Source: Sulfitobacter sp.
GTDB taxonomy: Bacteria; Pseudomonadota; Alphaproteobacteria; Rhodobacterales; Rhodobacteraceae
NCBI GenBank assembly: GCA_024636405.1
Contig: JAGXHC010000219.1
Span: 1 to 25,039, forward strand
DNA length: 25,039 nt
Direction: 5' to 3'
The position numbers and the translations under genes are program-made. Shown in pieces: positions 7,500-15,741 of the stretch; within the stretch, counting starts at the first letter, position 1; each line of letters opens with the position of its first letter. The notes under the pieces were generated by a model. It was not told the DNA's origin. It ran no database searches and worked only from the letters and a program-made list of their open reading frames with translations.

Positions 7500-9299
7500 C
7501 TAGCCATCCATCTTAAGCGCCGAGATGAACGCTTCTTGCGGAATATCCACCTTGCCAAACTGACGCATCTTCTTCTTACCGGCCTTTTGCTTGTCCAGCA
7601 GCTTGCGTTTGCGCGACGCATCCCCGCCGTAGCATTTCGCGGTCACGTCTTTGCGCATCGCGGACAATGTCTCGCGCGCAATCACCTTGCCGCCGATGGC
7701 CGCCTGGATCGGTATCTTGAACATGTGGCGCGGGATCAGATCCTTGAGCTTTTCGACCATCGCACGACCACGCGTTTCTGCCCGGTCGCGGTGAACCATC
7801 GTAGACAGGGCATCGACCGGTTCGTCGTTCACAAGGATCGACATTTTCACCAGCGCGTCCTGGCGGTAGCCGATCATCTGGTAATCGAACGACGCATAGC
7901 CCTTGGTCACCGATTTCAGGCGATCATAAAAGTCAAAGACAACCTCGTTCAGTGGCAGATCATAGACCACCATCGCGCGGCTGCCCGCATAGGTCAGGTC
8001 CATCTGGATACCGCGACGGTCCTGGCAAAGCTTCAGCACGTCGCCCAAGTAATCATCAGGCACAAGGATCGTGGCCTTGATGCGGGGTTCTTCGATGTGG
8101 TCCACAAAGGTCAGATCGACCATGTCGGCGGGGTTGTGCAGTTGCGAGACCGTGCCGTCTTTCATGTGGATGTCGTAAATCACCGAAGGGGCGGTCGTGA
8201 TCAGATCGATGTCATATTCCCGCTCGATCCGGTCGCGGATCACTTCAAGGTGCAGCAGGCCCAAAAACCCGCACCGGAACCCAAATCCAAGCGCCGCCGA
8301 TGTCTCCATCTCGAAACTGAAAGACGCGTCGTTCAGCGCCAGTTTTTCGATGCTGTCGCGCAGGTCTTCAAATTCGGCGGCGTCCACGGGGAACAGACCA
8401 CAGAACACAACCGGCTGCGCAGGCTTAAAGCCGGGAAGCGCCTTTTCGCAGCCTTTTTTCTCGTGGGTGATGGTATCACCGACACGGGTGTCGCGAACCT
8501 GCTTGATCGAGGCGGTCAGAAAACCGATATCGCCCGGTCCCAGCACGTCAATCTCGGTCATCGCAGGCCGGAACACGCCAATGCGGTCAACGTGGTGCAC
8601 AGACCCGTTCTGCATCATCCGGACCCGGTCACCCTTTTTCAACTGGCCGTCCATGATGCGCACCAGAACGATTACGCCCAGATAGCTGTCGTACCAGCTG
8701 TCCACCAGCATCGCTTTCAGCGGCGCGTCCAATGTGCCCTTGGGGGCGGGCAAACGGTGCACAACAGCTTCGAGGGTTTCGATAATGCCCACACCGGTCT
8801 TTGCAGACACACGGATCGCCTCGGAGGCGTCGATGCCGATCACATCTTCAATCTGAAGTGCCACGCGGTCGCAGTCTGTCGCAGGCAGGTCGATCTTGTT
8901 CAGCACCGGCACAATCTCGTGATCCGCATCCAGCGCGTGATAGACGTTGGCCAGCGTTTGCGCCTCGACCCCTTGGGTGCTGTCGACAACCAGCAAGGAC
9001 CCTTCGACGGCGCGCATGGAGCGTGACACCTCGTAGGCGAAATCCACGTGACCGGGGGTATCGATCAGGTTGAGAACGTAATGTTCGCCGTTGAGCGCGG
9101 TATAATCAATGCGCACGGTCTGCGCCTTGATCGTGATGCCGCGTTCGCGTTCGATGTCCATGCTGTCGAGCATCTGCTCTTTCATATCGCGCAAGGCGAC
9201 AGTGTTCGTCTCTTGGATGAGGCGATCAGCGAGCGTGGATTTTCCATGGTCAATGTGCGCGACGATGGAGAAATTGCGGATATGTGAAAGTGGTGTCAT
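7500..9299 (-). CDS. lepA: Elongation factor 4 (LepA), ribosome GTPase
   Basis: LepA/EF4 is a translational GTPase that acts on the ribosome, with a proposed role in back-translocation or initiation. The G1 motif AHIDHGKST occupies residues 14-22, followed by [11 protein letters not shown] (switch I), DTPGHVDF (G3) and NKIDLP (G4). The LepA-specific C-terminal domain is visible as [20 protein letters not shown]. The start at 9299 gives 599 residues, the usual length of the family, and the typical N terminus [20 protein letters not shown]. An in-frame ATG 60 bases further upstream would add a low-complexity extension that I consider unlikely. No strong ribosome-binding site is seen at either start. 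Confidence 0.96.
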   Translation of the reverse strand: MTPLSHIRNFSIVAHIDHGKSTLADRLIQETNTVALRDMKEQMLDSMDIERERGITIKAQTVRIDYTALNGEHYVLNLIDTPGHVDFAYEVSRSMRAVEGSLLVVDSTQGVEAQTLANVYHALDADHEIVPVLNKIDLPATDCDRVALQIEDVIGIDASEAIRVSAKTGVGIIETLEAVVHRLPAPKGTLDAPLKAMLVDSWYDSYLGVIVLVRIMDGQLKKGDRVRMMQNGSVHHVDRIGVFRPAMTEIDVLGPGDIGFLTASIKQVRDTRVGDTITHEKKGCEKALPGFKPAQPVVFCGLFPVDAAEFEDLRDSIEKLALNDASFSFEMETSAALGFGFRCGFLGLLHLEVIRDRIEREYDIDLITTAPSVIYDIHMKDGTVSQLHNPADMVDLTFVDHIEEPRIKATILVPDDYLGDVLKLCQDRRGIQMDLTYAGSRAMVVYDLPLNEVVFDFYDRLKSVTKGYASFDYQMIGYRQDALVKMSILVNDEPVDALSTMVHRDRAETRGRAMVEKLKDLIPRHMFKIPIQAAIGGKVIARETLSAMRKDVTAKCYGGDASRKRKLLDKQKAGKKKMRQFGKVDIPQEAFISALKMDG

Positions 9300-9370
9300 G
9301 TAGGGGGATATGGTGCGGTTTTGAGGATTGGTCAATGGGGCGGATGTGCCTGTTGGCATTGATGTTTACC

Positions 9371-9404
9371 GCGTTCTTAAAAGACACGCTGCTTTGAAGA
9401 ACGC
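9371..9404. other. Long hairpin upstream of lepA and porin
   Basis: GCGTTCTT (9371-9378) and AAGAACGC (9397-9404) form a perfect 8-base inverted repeat. Four more pairs (AAAG/CTTT) continue the stem after one mismatch, leaving the loop ACACGCTG. A 34-base hairpin is thus expected in RNA from either strand. It starts 71 bases upstream of the lepA start, in its 5' leader if the promoter is further away. No T-tract follows, so it is not a standard terminator. It could be a leader structure, a protein-binding site or part of a small RNA. Confidence 0.5.
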
Positions 9405-9413
9405 AATCCTCAC

Positions 9414-9431
9414 GTCTTGATCGATCAAGAC
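9414..9431. promoter_or_regulatory. Perfect 18-base palindrome (candidate operator)
   Basis: GTCTTGATCGATCAAGAC is a perfect self-complementary sequence in the lepA/porin divergent spacer. Perfect palindromes of this length are uncommon by chance and suit a dimeric regulator. The core TTGAT-CG-ATCAA resembles the Fnr half-sites TTGAT and ATCAA, but the spacer is 2 bases instead of the 4 of an Fnr site, so it is not called Fnr. The cognate regulator is unknown. Confidence 0.45.
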
Positions 9432-9653
9432 AAGGGACAGATGCGGGAAACCCCTATGCGCAATCTGCATATCGGCATAAAAACTCAAGGAAATATAGGC
9501 AAATGCCGCGCCTCACTTTTGCTTGAGCTATGCCTTCCTGCAACACATCTCGTCATTTGAGAGCCTTACGGTTTTGCATCTGCAAGACCTGCTTTAAAAC
9601 CTAAATATCCGGTGGCTTCGGACATTGTGAGCCGGAAGAAAAGGAATTTAGAG

Positions 9654-10751
9654 ATGAAGATTAAAAAACAGCTTGGAACTTCCACCATAGCCGCTCTTGG
9701 CCTCGCGTTTGTACCGGCCTTGGCGCAGGCGCAATCTGCAGGTCCAGTTTGGGATTTTTACGGCCAGTTGAACCTTGGTGTGATCAGCACTGATGATGGC
9801 GTCGACAGCAACTCGGCATTCACTGACAACGACAATTCAAACAGCCGCATCGGCCTGACATTGGCGCAGGCGTTGCCAGGTGGATCCCAGTTGAAGTTCA
9901 CATTTGAAACAGGCCTGGGTCTGACCGGATCATTCAGCCTGAACGGACAAAACGACAGCTTTGATGTCGAATATCGCCGGACTGAGTTGCGCAAGCTTGA
10001 TGTTGCATACAGCACGGCAACCATCGGGACGTTCTCGTTCGGTCAGGGCAGCACCTCGACCGATGGCACTGCCGAAGCTGATCTGTCCGGAACGGGCGTG
10101 GCGGCGTATGTGGGCATCAGCGATCTTGCAGGCAGTCAGTCCTTACGCTTTGCCAATGGCACCTTGTCGCCCGTCAGCATCGGTAACACGAACAGTTCGT
10201 TCGACGGCAGCCGCCGCTTTCGCGTCCGCTACGACACGCCTGTCTTCAACGGCTTCTCGGCCTCTGTCTCGGCGGGTCAGGAAGTTCTGAACTCGGGTGA
10301 CGACAACGATTATTACGATGTAGGAACACGGTATGCGAACGATTACGGTGACTACAAAGTCGATGCGCGCCTGGGTTATTCCTTCCGTGACAGCACGAAT
10401 GATCTGGTCATGGGCTCAGCAGCCATTCTGCATGCGCCAACAGGCCTAAGCCTTGCGGTATCCGCAGGTCGTCGTGTGGGCGGTGATGCTGACTATGCTT
10501 ACATCAAAGCGGGTTTGACGCGCGATTATACGGCCATCGGTTCGACATCGTTCTCGGTTGACTATTACGACAGCAACGATTTCGTTGTGGCCGGGTCCAG
10601 CACCTCATCGGTCGGCGTGGCTGTGGTGCAGCGTCTTGATCAGTACAACACCGAACTTTACGCAACCCACCGCACATATGAATTCGACAGCGCGGCAGCA
10701 TCCTACCGCGATCTGGATGTGACCTTTGTTGGTGCACGCTGGAAGTTCTAA
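9654..10751 (+). CDS. Outer-membrane porin (Gram-negative porin family)
   Basis: The 365-residue precursor has a signal peptide MKIKKQLGTSTIAALGLAFV continuing to PALAQAQ, with cleavage expected after about residue 25. The mature part begins near SAGPVWDFYGQLNLGV. It shows alternating beta-strands with many Gly, Asp, Ser and aromatic girdle residues and ends in the outer-membrane C-terminal signature VGARWKF with a terminal phenylalanine. This is the general porin family common in alphaproteobacteria, forming trimeric channels for small solutes; the specificity is unknown. The ATG at 9654 is chosen because of the AAGGA site 8 bases upstream and because the signal peptide begins there; an in-frame upstream ATG at 9612 would add 14 residues before it. 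Confidence 0.9.
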   Translation: MKIKKQLGTSTIAALGLAFVPALAQAQSAGPVWDFYGQLNLGVISTDDGVDSNSAFTDNDNSNSRIGLTLAQALPGGSQLKFTFETGLGLTGSFSLNGQNDSFDVEYRRTELRKLDVAYSTATIGTFSFGQGSTSTDGTAEADLSGTGVAAYVGISDLAGSQSLRFANGTLSPVSIGNTNSSFDGSRRFRVRYDTPVFNGFSASVSAGQEVLNSGDDNDYYDVGTRYANDYGDYKVDARLGYSFRDSTNDLVMGSAAILHAPTGLSLAVSAGRRVGGDADYAYIKAGLTRDYTAIGSTSFSVDYYDSNDFVVAGSSTSSVGVAVVQRLDQYNTELYATHRTYEFDSAAASYRDLDVTFVGARWKF

Positions 10752-10759
10752 AAGATACC

Positions 10760-10792
10760 GCCTTTGCCCGGTCTGCCGGGGCAAAGGCTTTT
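10760..10792 (+). terminator. Rho-independent terminator of the porin gene
   Basis: A perfect 10-base stem, GCCTTTGCCC (10760-10769) with GGGCAAAGGC (10779-10788), has a 9-base loop and is followed directly by TTTT (10789-10792). It starts 8 bases after the porin stop codon. This is the clearest intrinsic terminator in the window. Confidence 0.9.
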
Positions 10793-10895
10793 GCATTATC
10801 GTGAATTGCCCCACGCGCCTTTTTGCGGCATACTTGGCGCAGCAGAAGGGGCAGCGAACGGGATCAACTCGGGCGCCCGGTAGATGAGGCATCAT

Positions 10896-11255
10896 ATGTT
10901 ACGACTTTTCACCATGATCTGTGCGCTTGGCGCTTTGGCTGCTTGCGGCGGCCCGCGCGGCTATAACCCAAGCGGCGGCTATGGCGGCGGGGCGGTGCTT
11001 TTTGCAACAGGGCCGATCAACTCGGCCTGCCTGTCGGCGGGGCGCAAGCAGGCCAGCAGGGCACGGTGTGGCTGCATTCAGGCCGTCGCGGATCGCGAGC
11101 TTTCGGGCGCAGACCAGCGCCGGGGCGTGCGGGTGTTCAAAGATCCCCATTCCTTGCAAGAGGCGCGCCAGTCCGACCGCGCCAGCGACAATGCCTTTTG
11201 GAGCGCATGGAAGGCCTACGGCAACACTGCCGAGACCTTGTGTAGCGCCACCTAA
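10896..11255 (+). CDS. Small predicted lipoprotein, unknown function
   Basis: The 119-residue protein has a short hydrophobic leader ending in the lipobox ALAAC at residues 13-17, so Cys17 should be lipidated after signal-peptidase II cleavage. A Gly/Tyr-rich linker follows, then a conserved-looking domain with NSACLSAGRKQASRARCGCIQ and SDNAFWSAWKAYG, carrying several cysteines. Homologues in Rhodobacteraceae are, as I recall, often labelled arginine transporter; nothing in the sequence supports a transport function. The ATG at 10896 is preferred over one at 10884 because a GAGG site (10886-10889) is correctly spaced for it. It converges with the phosphatase gene, with stops 2 bases apart. 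Confidence 0.75.
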   Translation: MLRLFTMICALGALAACGGPRGYNPSGGYGGGAVLFATGPINSACLSAGRKQASRARCGCIQAVADRELSGADQRRGVRVFKDPHSLQEARQSDRASDNAFWSAWKAYGNTAETLCSAT

Positions 11256-11257
11256 CG

Positions 11258-11722
11258 CTAGATTTGGGGCTGTGTGGGCGGACCAAAGCGGTCAATCAGA
11301 CGGGTCTTGATCTGATCACGCGCGGCCCGATATTGCGTAATCTTTGCCTCTCGGGTTTCGCCCAGACCCGTGGGGTCAAGGATCGGCCAGTATTCAACAT
11401 CAAGATGGTAAAACCGCGTCAGTTCCAGCGCGCGCCGCTGGCTGGCCGGGCTTAGTGCGATGATCAGATCGAACGAGCTCAGATCGTCGCCCCAATTCTC
11501 CATCTCGTCAAAGCTGCGCGAGCGGTGGCGCGACAGTTCGACGTCAAGTTCCTGACACACCGCGATCGAAAACCCGTCAATCTCGAGGTCGTTCATCACC
11601 CCAACCGATTGCACATAGGTGCCGGTGCCGTAGAACTTCTTCATCAACCCTTCGGCCATGGGAGAGCGCACTGCGTTGTGATCGCAACAAAACAGCACCG
11701 ATTGGGGCAGCTTTTTCTTCAT
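11258..11722 (-). CDS. Low-molecular-weight phosphotyrosine phosphatase-like protein
   Basis: The 154-residue protein has the phosphate-binding loop C-x5-R-S as C13-DHNAV-R19-S20, preceded by a second cysteine (FCCDHNAVRSPMAEG). The general-acid loop is ILDPTG with Asp116. This is the low-molecular-weight protein-tyrosine phosphatase/arsenate reductase fold. The loop is unusual in having DHNAV where classical enzymes have LGNIC-like sequence. The substrate cannot be told. It starts directly after the stop of the UPF0262 gene (TAG followed by ATG), so the two are probably cotranscribed with hisD. Confidence 0.88.
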   Translation of the reverse strand: MKKKLPQSVLFCCDHNAVRSPMAEGLMKKFYGTGTYVQSVGVMNDLEIDGFSIAVCQELDVELSRHRSRSFDEMENWGDDLSSFDLIIALSPASQRRALELTRFYHLDVEYWPILDPTGLGETREAKITQYRAARDQIKTRLIDRFGPPTQPQI

Positions 11723-12202
11723 CTAGCCGCTGTAGTGCAAAACGCAGATCAAGGTGAACAGCCGCCGGGCTGTGTCTGTATCGATCTCGGCCTTGCCCTC
11801 CAGACGCTCTTGCAACACGCGTGATCCTTCATTGTGAATGCCACGACGCGCCATATCGATGGTTTCAATCTGGGAGGGGGCGGATTTCTTGACCGCCTCG
11901 AAATACGATTCGCAGATCTGGAAATAATCCTTCACGACCTGCCTAAACGGCCCGAGCGACAGATGAAACTCGGCCGCTTTTTGAGCGTCTTCGGTATTTA
12001 CGTCAAACACCAACCGCTTGTCGCGGATGGAAAGGCCAAGGTGGTACGGGCCTTGCGGAACAGGCCGATCGTCGCGGCTCGGCAGGGAAAACACGTTGTC
12101 TTCCAGCAGATCGAACAGCGCAACCTTGCGTTCTTGTTCGATTTCGGGCGTGGGCGGCGGCAGGTTCGCATCGTCAAGTACGATATGCGTGATCCGAGAC
12201 AT
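11723..12202 (-). CDS. UPF0262 family protein
   Basis: The 159-residue protein matches UPF0262, a small conserved alphaproteobacterial family of unknown function. Recognised segments are ERKVALFDLLEDNVFSLP, GPYHLGLSIRDKRLVFDV and ARRGIHNEGSRVLQERLEGK. It is soluble with no signal peptide. A GAGAAG sequence precedes the ATG at 12202. The gene sits between hisD and the phosphatase, the order I know from Rhodobacteraceae. It has no established biochemical role, so none is assigned. Confidence 0.92.
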   Translation of the reverse strand: MSRITHIVLDDANLPPPTPEIEQERKVALFDLLEDNVFSLPSRDDRPVPQGPYHLGLSIRDKRLVFDVNTEDAQKAAEFHLSLGPFRQVVKDYFQICESYFEAVKKSAPSQIETIDMARRGIHNEGSRVLQERLEGKAEIDTDTARRLFTLICVLHYSG

Positions 12203-12276
12203 GGGCTTCTCTATTCATACTAAATTTTGCGGGACTTTAGACTGATGACCTTAGGTGATCAATCTTGGTCGCCGCG

Positions 12277-13578
12277 TCATTCGTTAAGTTTGCCCAATCG
12301 GGCCGTCACGGACAGACCATGCGCCTCAAGACTTTCCGAGCGCGCCAGCCGCTCTGCCGAGGGGCCGATTGCGCGCAAGGCCTGCGGGGTCATACGGGCC
12401 AATGTCGTGCGTTTCATGAAATCCAACACCGACAATCCCGACGAAAACCGTGCCGAGCGTGCCGTAGGAAGCACGTGATTTGGCCCGCCGATGTAGTCGC
12501 CGATCGCCTCGGGCGTCCATTGCCCCAGGAAAATCGCCCCCGCGTGGGTGATCTGCGCACTCAGCGCGTCCACATCGGCAACGCAAAGCTCAAGGTGCTC
12601 GGGCGCTATGCGGTTGCTGAGGGCTGCTGCTGTGGCGATATCGGGCACGATGATGATCGCACCGTTCTCGCGCCAGCTGACGCCCGCAATGGCACGCCGC
12701 TCAAGGGTTTCGAGACGTTTTTCGACGGCATCGGCGACCGCCTGACCAAAGCTTGCATTAGTCGTGATCAGGATCGATTGCGCGCTCTCGTCGTGCTCGG
12801 CCTGAGACAGAAGATCAAGGGCAATCCAGTCGGGATCGTTTTGTGCATCTGCAATCACCAAGATTTCAGACGGGCCCGCGATCATGTCGATCCCCACCTT
12901 GCCAAAGACCCGGCGCTTGGCTGCCGCCACAAACGCATTACCCGGTCCGGTGATCTTATCCACGGGCGGAATCGTCCGGGTGCCATAGGCAAGCGCTGCC
13001 ACCGCCTGCGCGCCACCGATCCGGTAGATTTCATCCACGCCCGCGATACGGGCGGCCAGCAGCACCAGCGGGTTGAGAATGCCATCGGGGGTCGGCACAA
13101 CCATCGCCAACCGTTCTACGCCCGCAACCTTGGCCGGGATCGCATTCATCAGCACGGACGACGGATAGCTGGCCAAACCGCCCGGCACATAAAGGCCGGC
13201 GGCAGAAACAGCCGTCCAGCGCCAGCCCAATGTCGCGCCCACATCGTCCGTCCATTCTGCGTCTTGCGGAAGCTGGCGGGCGTGGTAATCGCGGATCCGG
13301 GTTGCGGCCATTTCGAGCGCTGCACGGTCCTCGGCGCTGACTTCGGCCACCGCGGCATCTACTTCGGCAGCAGAGATGCGCAAGGTTTCAGGCGTCAGGG
13401 TGATGCGGTCGAATTTCTGTGTAAGCTCGATAACCGCTGCATCACCGGTGGCATGGACCTGCGCAATAATATCGGCAACGGTATCGTCCACATCGGGGCT
13501 GTCTTCGCGTTTTGCCAATAGTAACGCGCTAAAGGCATGTTCGAAATCAGGCTGAGCGTGGTCAAGAAACTGGGGCAT
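12277..13578 (-). CDS. hisD: Histidinol dehydrogenase
   Basis: The 433-residue enzyme catalyses the last two steps of histidine synthesis, oxidising L-histidinol to L-histidine with NAD and a zinc ion. The zinc/substrate pair Q259 and H262 lies in LLSQAEHDESAQS, matching E. coli numbering. The catalytic Glu-His pair is APEHLEL (about residues 325-331, E327/H328). Also visible are TGPGNAFVAAAKRRVFG and the C-terminal HVLPTARSARFSSGLSVLDF. The ATG at 13578 is preceded by AAGGAA. Other his genes are not in the window; the gene sits in the murA neighbourhood, as in other Rhodobacteraceae. Confidence 0.97.
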   Translation of the reverse strand: MPQFLDHAQPDFEHAFSALLLAKREDSPDVDDTVADIIAQVHATGDAAVIELTQKFDRITLTPETLRISAAEVDAAVAEVSAEDRAALEMAATRIRDYHARQLPQDAEWTDDVGATLGWRWTAVSAAGLYVPGGLASYPSSVLMNAIPAKVAGVERLAMVVPTPDGILNPLVLLAARIAGVDEIYRIGGAQAVAALAYGTRTIPPVDKITGPGNAFVAAAKRRVFGKVGIDMIAGPSEILVIADAQNDPDWIALDLLSQAEHDESAQSILITTNASFGQAVADAVEKRLETLERRAIAGVSWRENGAIIIVPDIATAAALSNRIAPEHLELCVADVDALSAQITHAGAIFLGQWTPEAIGDYIGGPNHVLPTARSARFSSGLSVLDFMKRTTLARMTPQALRAIGPSAERLARSESLEAHGLSVTARLGKLNE

Positions 13579-13669
13579 GTGGGTTCCTTTTCGGCCATTG
13601 AGGCCAATATCGGGCCGTGCATGACGGGACTGCTGTTGTATTTGGATATTTAAGAGCCAGAGAAGAGGA

Positions 13670-14140
13670 TCAGGCTGGATGTTCCGGCAACTTGCGTGAA
13701 GGTGCCAAATAGGGCTTGGTCACATCTTTTAAAGTGGCCTCAAGCGCTTCGACGCTGAGCCGGATCGCCCCATCGCCTGCAAGGGTCAGCAAAATGTCAC
13801 CCGATGGCGCGTCGGTCTCGATGAATTCGATTTGCAGCAAGGACAGGATCGTATCCACATCGCCCTTGGTCACACCCTGGGTCGAGACGCGTTCAACATG
13901 ATTGAACATCAAGATCGACTGGACCCGTTCGGCGGCATGGCGCGTTTTGCCCGTGTCCTCCCAACGGACACGGTTCAGCAACAGCGCAAACCGCGCACCT
14001 TTGCGGTGCCAGCGCATCTCGGACGCCGGAAAAACGGCATCTTGGGCAAGAGACGAAATCACCTTGAGGTCATCTGCGTCCAAGGCACCAAGGTTTAAAG
14101 GTGCCTCGCGACCGTCTTCGAAACGTGCGTCATCGGTCAT
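13670..14140 (-). CDS. DUF2948 family protein
   Basis: The 156-residue soluble protein matches DUF2948, an alphaproteobacterial family of unknown function found next to murA and hisD. Recognisable parts are [47 protein letters not shown] and the C-terminal [23 protein letters not shown]. Its ATG overlaps the murA stop (ATGA at 14137-14140), so expression is likely coupled to murA. No catalytic motif is visible. Confidence 0.92.
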   Translation of the reverse strand: MTDDARFEDGREAPLNLGALDADDLKVISSLAQDAVFPASEMRWHRKGARFALLLNRVRWEDTGKTRHAAERVQSILMFNHVERVSTQGVTKGDVDTILSLLQIEFIETDAPSGDILLTLAGDGAIRLSVEALEATLKDVTKPYLAPSRKLPEHPA

Positions 14141-15408
14141 TGATCTTTGATCCGTTCTATATTTGCGCCTACGCCGCGCAGCTTTGCCACGACATGCTCG
14201 TAGCCGCGATCAAGGTGATAGACACGGCTTACCCTGGTTTCTCCTTCGGCAGCCATGGCGGCCAGAATAAGCGAAACGGAGGCGCGCAGGTCGGTGGCCA
14301 TCACCGGCGCACCCTTGAGTTTCCTGACGCCGGTCACTGTCGCTGTGCCGCCATGGACTTCGATGTCGGCCCCCATGCGGACCAGTTCAGGCGCATGCAT
14401 AAAGCGGTTCTCAAAGATTTTCTCCTCCAGAACCGAGGTCCCTTCGGCGGTGCACAGCAGTGCCATCATCTGGGCCTGTAAATCGGTCGGAAAGCCCGGA
14501 AATGGTTCGGTTGTCACATTTACCGCATGGATATTTCCGTTGCGACGCGCGACCTTCAGGCCGTCTGCCGTCTCGGTTACGGCAATCCCGGCCGCGTCCA
14601 GCTTTTCGCAAAAGGCGGCAAGCAGACTGATCCGTCCGCCCAGCAATTCCACCTCGCCGCCGCAGATCGCGGGGGCCAGCATGTAGGTGCCCAACTCGAT
14701 CCGGTCGGTCACAACGCGGTGGGTTGCACCGTGCAGGCTTTCGACGCCCTGGATTTCGATGCGGCTGGTCCCGTCGCCTTCGATCTGGGCCCCCATGGCG
14801 CGCAGACAATCAGCGAGATCGACAATTTCAGGTTCGCGGGCCGCATTGTTGATCACCGTCGTGCCCTTGGCCAATGTCGCGGCCATCATGATGTTCTCTG
14901 TCGCGCCAACGCTGGCGAATGGGAAGTCGATCACAGCGCCTTTCAGCTTTCCTCCGTCGGCTTTCGCGTGCAGGTAGCCATCGCGCAAATCAATCTCTGC
15001 CCCCATCAGGGTCAGGCTGTCGGTATGAATGTCCATGGGGCGCGCACCGATGGCACAGCCGCCGGGCAGCGAGACCTGCGCATGCCCCTCGCGGGCCAAA
15101 AGAGGGCCAAGCACAAGGTTAGAGGCGCGCATTTTGCGCACGATGTCATATTCGGCGCGGGTGTTGATCGCGCCGTGGCAGGACATGGCGAGAACCTTGC
15201 CCTCTTGCAGCGACGTCACTTCGGCACCCAGCGAACGCAACAACTCGGTCATGGTGCGGATATCAGACAGGCGCGGCGCGTTGGTCAGCGTCAGGGGCTG
15301 ATCGGAAAGCAGACAGGCTGGCATCAGCGTCAGGCAGGCATTCTTGGCCCCTGCGATTGGAATTTGCCCTGACAGCGTGCCGCCGCCTTTGACCACAATC
15401 GAATCCAT
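14137..15408 (-). CDS. murA: UDP-N-acetylglucosamine 1-carboxyvinyltransferase
   Basis: MurA transfers enolpyruvate from phosphoenolpyruvate to UDP-GlcNAc, the first committed step of peptidoglycan synthesis and the target of fosfomycin. The 423-residue protein has K22-N23 in the N-terminal [11 protein letters not shown] and the fosfomycin-reactive cysteine Cys118 in [15 protein letters not shown]. The C terminus reads [20 protein letters not shown], the usual ending. GGAAGG is placed 7 bases before the ATG at 15408. It lies 3 bases after a short gene and overlaps DUF2948. Confidence 0.97.
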   Translation of the reverse strand: MDSIVVKGGGTLSGQIPIAGAKNACLTLMPACLLSDQPLTLTNAPRLSDIRTMTELLRSLGAEVTSLQEGKVLAMSCHGAINTRAEYDIVRKMRASNLVLGPLLAREGHAQVSLPGGCAIGARPMDIHTDSLTLMGAEIDLRDGYLHAKADGGKLKGAVIDFPFASVGATENIMMAATLAKGTTVINNAAREPEIVDLADCLRAMGAQIEGDGTSRIEIQGVESLHGATHRVVTDRIELGTYMLAPAICGGEVELLGGRISLLAAFCEKLDAAGIAVTETADGLKVARRNGNIHAVNVTTEPFPGFPTDLQAQMMALLCTAEGTSVLEEKIFENRFMHAPELVRMGADIEVHGGTATVTGVRKLKGAPVMATDLRASVSLILAAMAAEGETRVSRVYHLDRGYEHVVAKLRGVGANIERIKDQ

Positions 15409-15411
15409 CGT

Positions 15412-15582
15412 TCAGCCTTCCGTGTCCTGGCCCGATGGGCCGTTGTCTGTCTTTGTTTCTGCACTTCGGGCGCGGGCCTGCGCCTTGCGGCGGCCCATAT
15501 TCGCCTTCAGCGCGGCCTTTAGTCTGTCTTCCCGACTGGCTTTCGGGTTCTTGGGCTTTTGAGGGGCGGTACCTTGTGACAT
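15412..15582 (-). CDS. Small basic protein upstream of murA (56 residues)
   Basis: ATG at 15580-15582 opens a 56-codon frame ending in TGA at 15412-15414, three bases before murA. The peptide starts MSQGTAPQKPKNPKASREDR and continues LKAALKANMGRRKAQARARSA before an acidic tail. It is strongly basic in the centre with no hydrophobic segment. I recall similar short proteins with the LKAALKANM-RKAQARAR core next to murA in Rhodobacteraceae, but their function is unknown. The start lacks an obvious ribosome-binding sequence. Confidence 0.7.
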   Translation of the reverse strand: MSQGTAPQKPKNPKASREDRLKAALKANMGRRKAQARARSAETKTDNGPSGQDTEG

Positions 15583-15666
15583 GGGAATTGTCTAGCGCAG
15601 CGGGCAGGTATGGTCCAGATAGCGCTTGCACCATATTGCGAATGCGTCTAATCAGCCGCCATTCGT

Positions 15667-15741
15667 GCTGGAGTAGCTCAGTGGTAGAGCGCGTCATTGG
15701 TAATGACGAGGTCGGGAGTTCAATCCTCCCCTTCAGCACCA
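15667..15741 (+). tRNA. tRNA-Thr (anticodon GGU)
   Basis: A complete cloverleaf can be folded. The acceptor stem is GCTGGAG with CTTCAGC, the D-arm GCTC/GAGC, the anticodon stem CGTCA/TGACG with loop TTGGTAA, giving anticodon GGU (threonine), and the T-arm is GGGAG TTCAATC CTCCC. The 3' ACCA is encoded. It lies on the plus strand between the small minus-strand gene and the transglutaminase cluster. An open frame on the opposite strand over this gene is a tRNA artefact. Confidence 0.97.

Larger units (their letters stand above)
9300..9653. other. Divergent lepA/porin spacer
   Basis: This 354-base spacer carries the upstream regions of lepA (minus) and the porin (plus). No gene is seen. It contains a hairpin at 9371-9404 and a perfect palindrome at 9414-9431, listed separately. 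The lower half is AT-richer and ends in the porin ribosome-binding sequence AAGGA (9641-9645), 8 bases from the ATG at 9654. No pair of promoter hexamers stands out clearly, so promoters are not called. The distance between palindrome and porin start (about 220 bases) implies a long leader if the porin promoter lies near the palindrome. Confidence 0.6.

Noticed and set aside
7536..9026. Long plus-strand frame of 496 codons
   Set aside because: It is entirely antisense to lepA; its His/Arg/Gln-rich composition is the usual shadow of a GC-rich gene.
9300..9359. N-terminal extension of LepA by 20 residues
   Set aside because: The extension is low complexity and not part of the family; the start at 9299 gives the standard 599 residues.
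9414..9431. Fnr/FixK-type binding site
   Set aside because: The half-sites TTGAT and ATCAA are present but separated by 2 bases; an Fnr-type site needs 4. It is kept only as an unassigned palindrome.
12265..13521. Plus-strand frame of 418 codons
   Set aside because: It is antisense to hisD, which has complete catalytic motifs; the frame has no recognisable domain.
14527..15372. Plus-strand frame of 281 codons
   Set aside because: It is antisense to murA and has no family match or ribosome-binding site.
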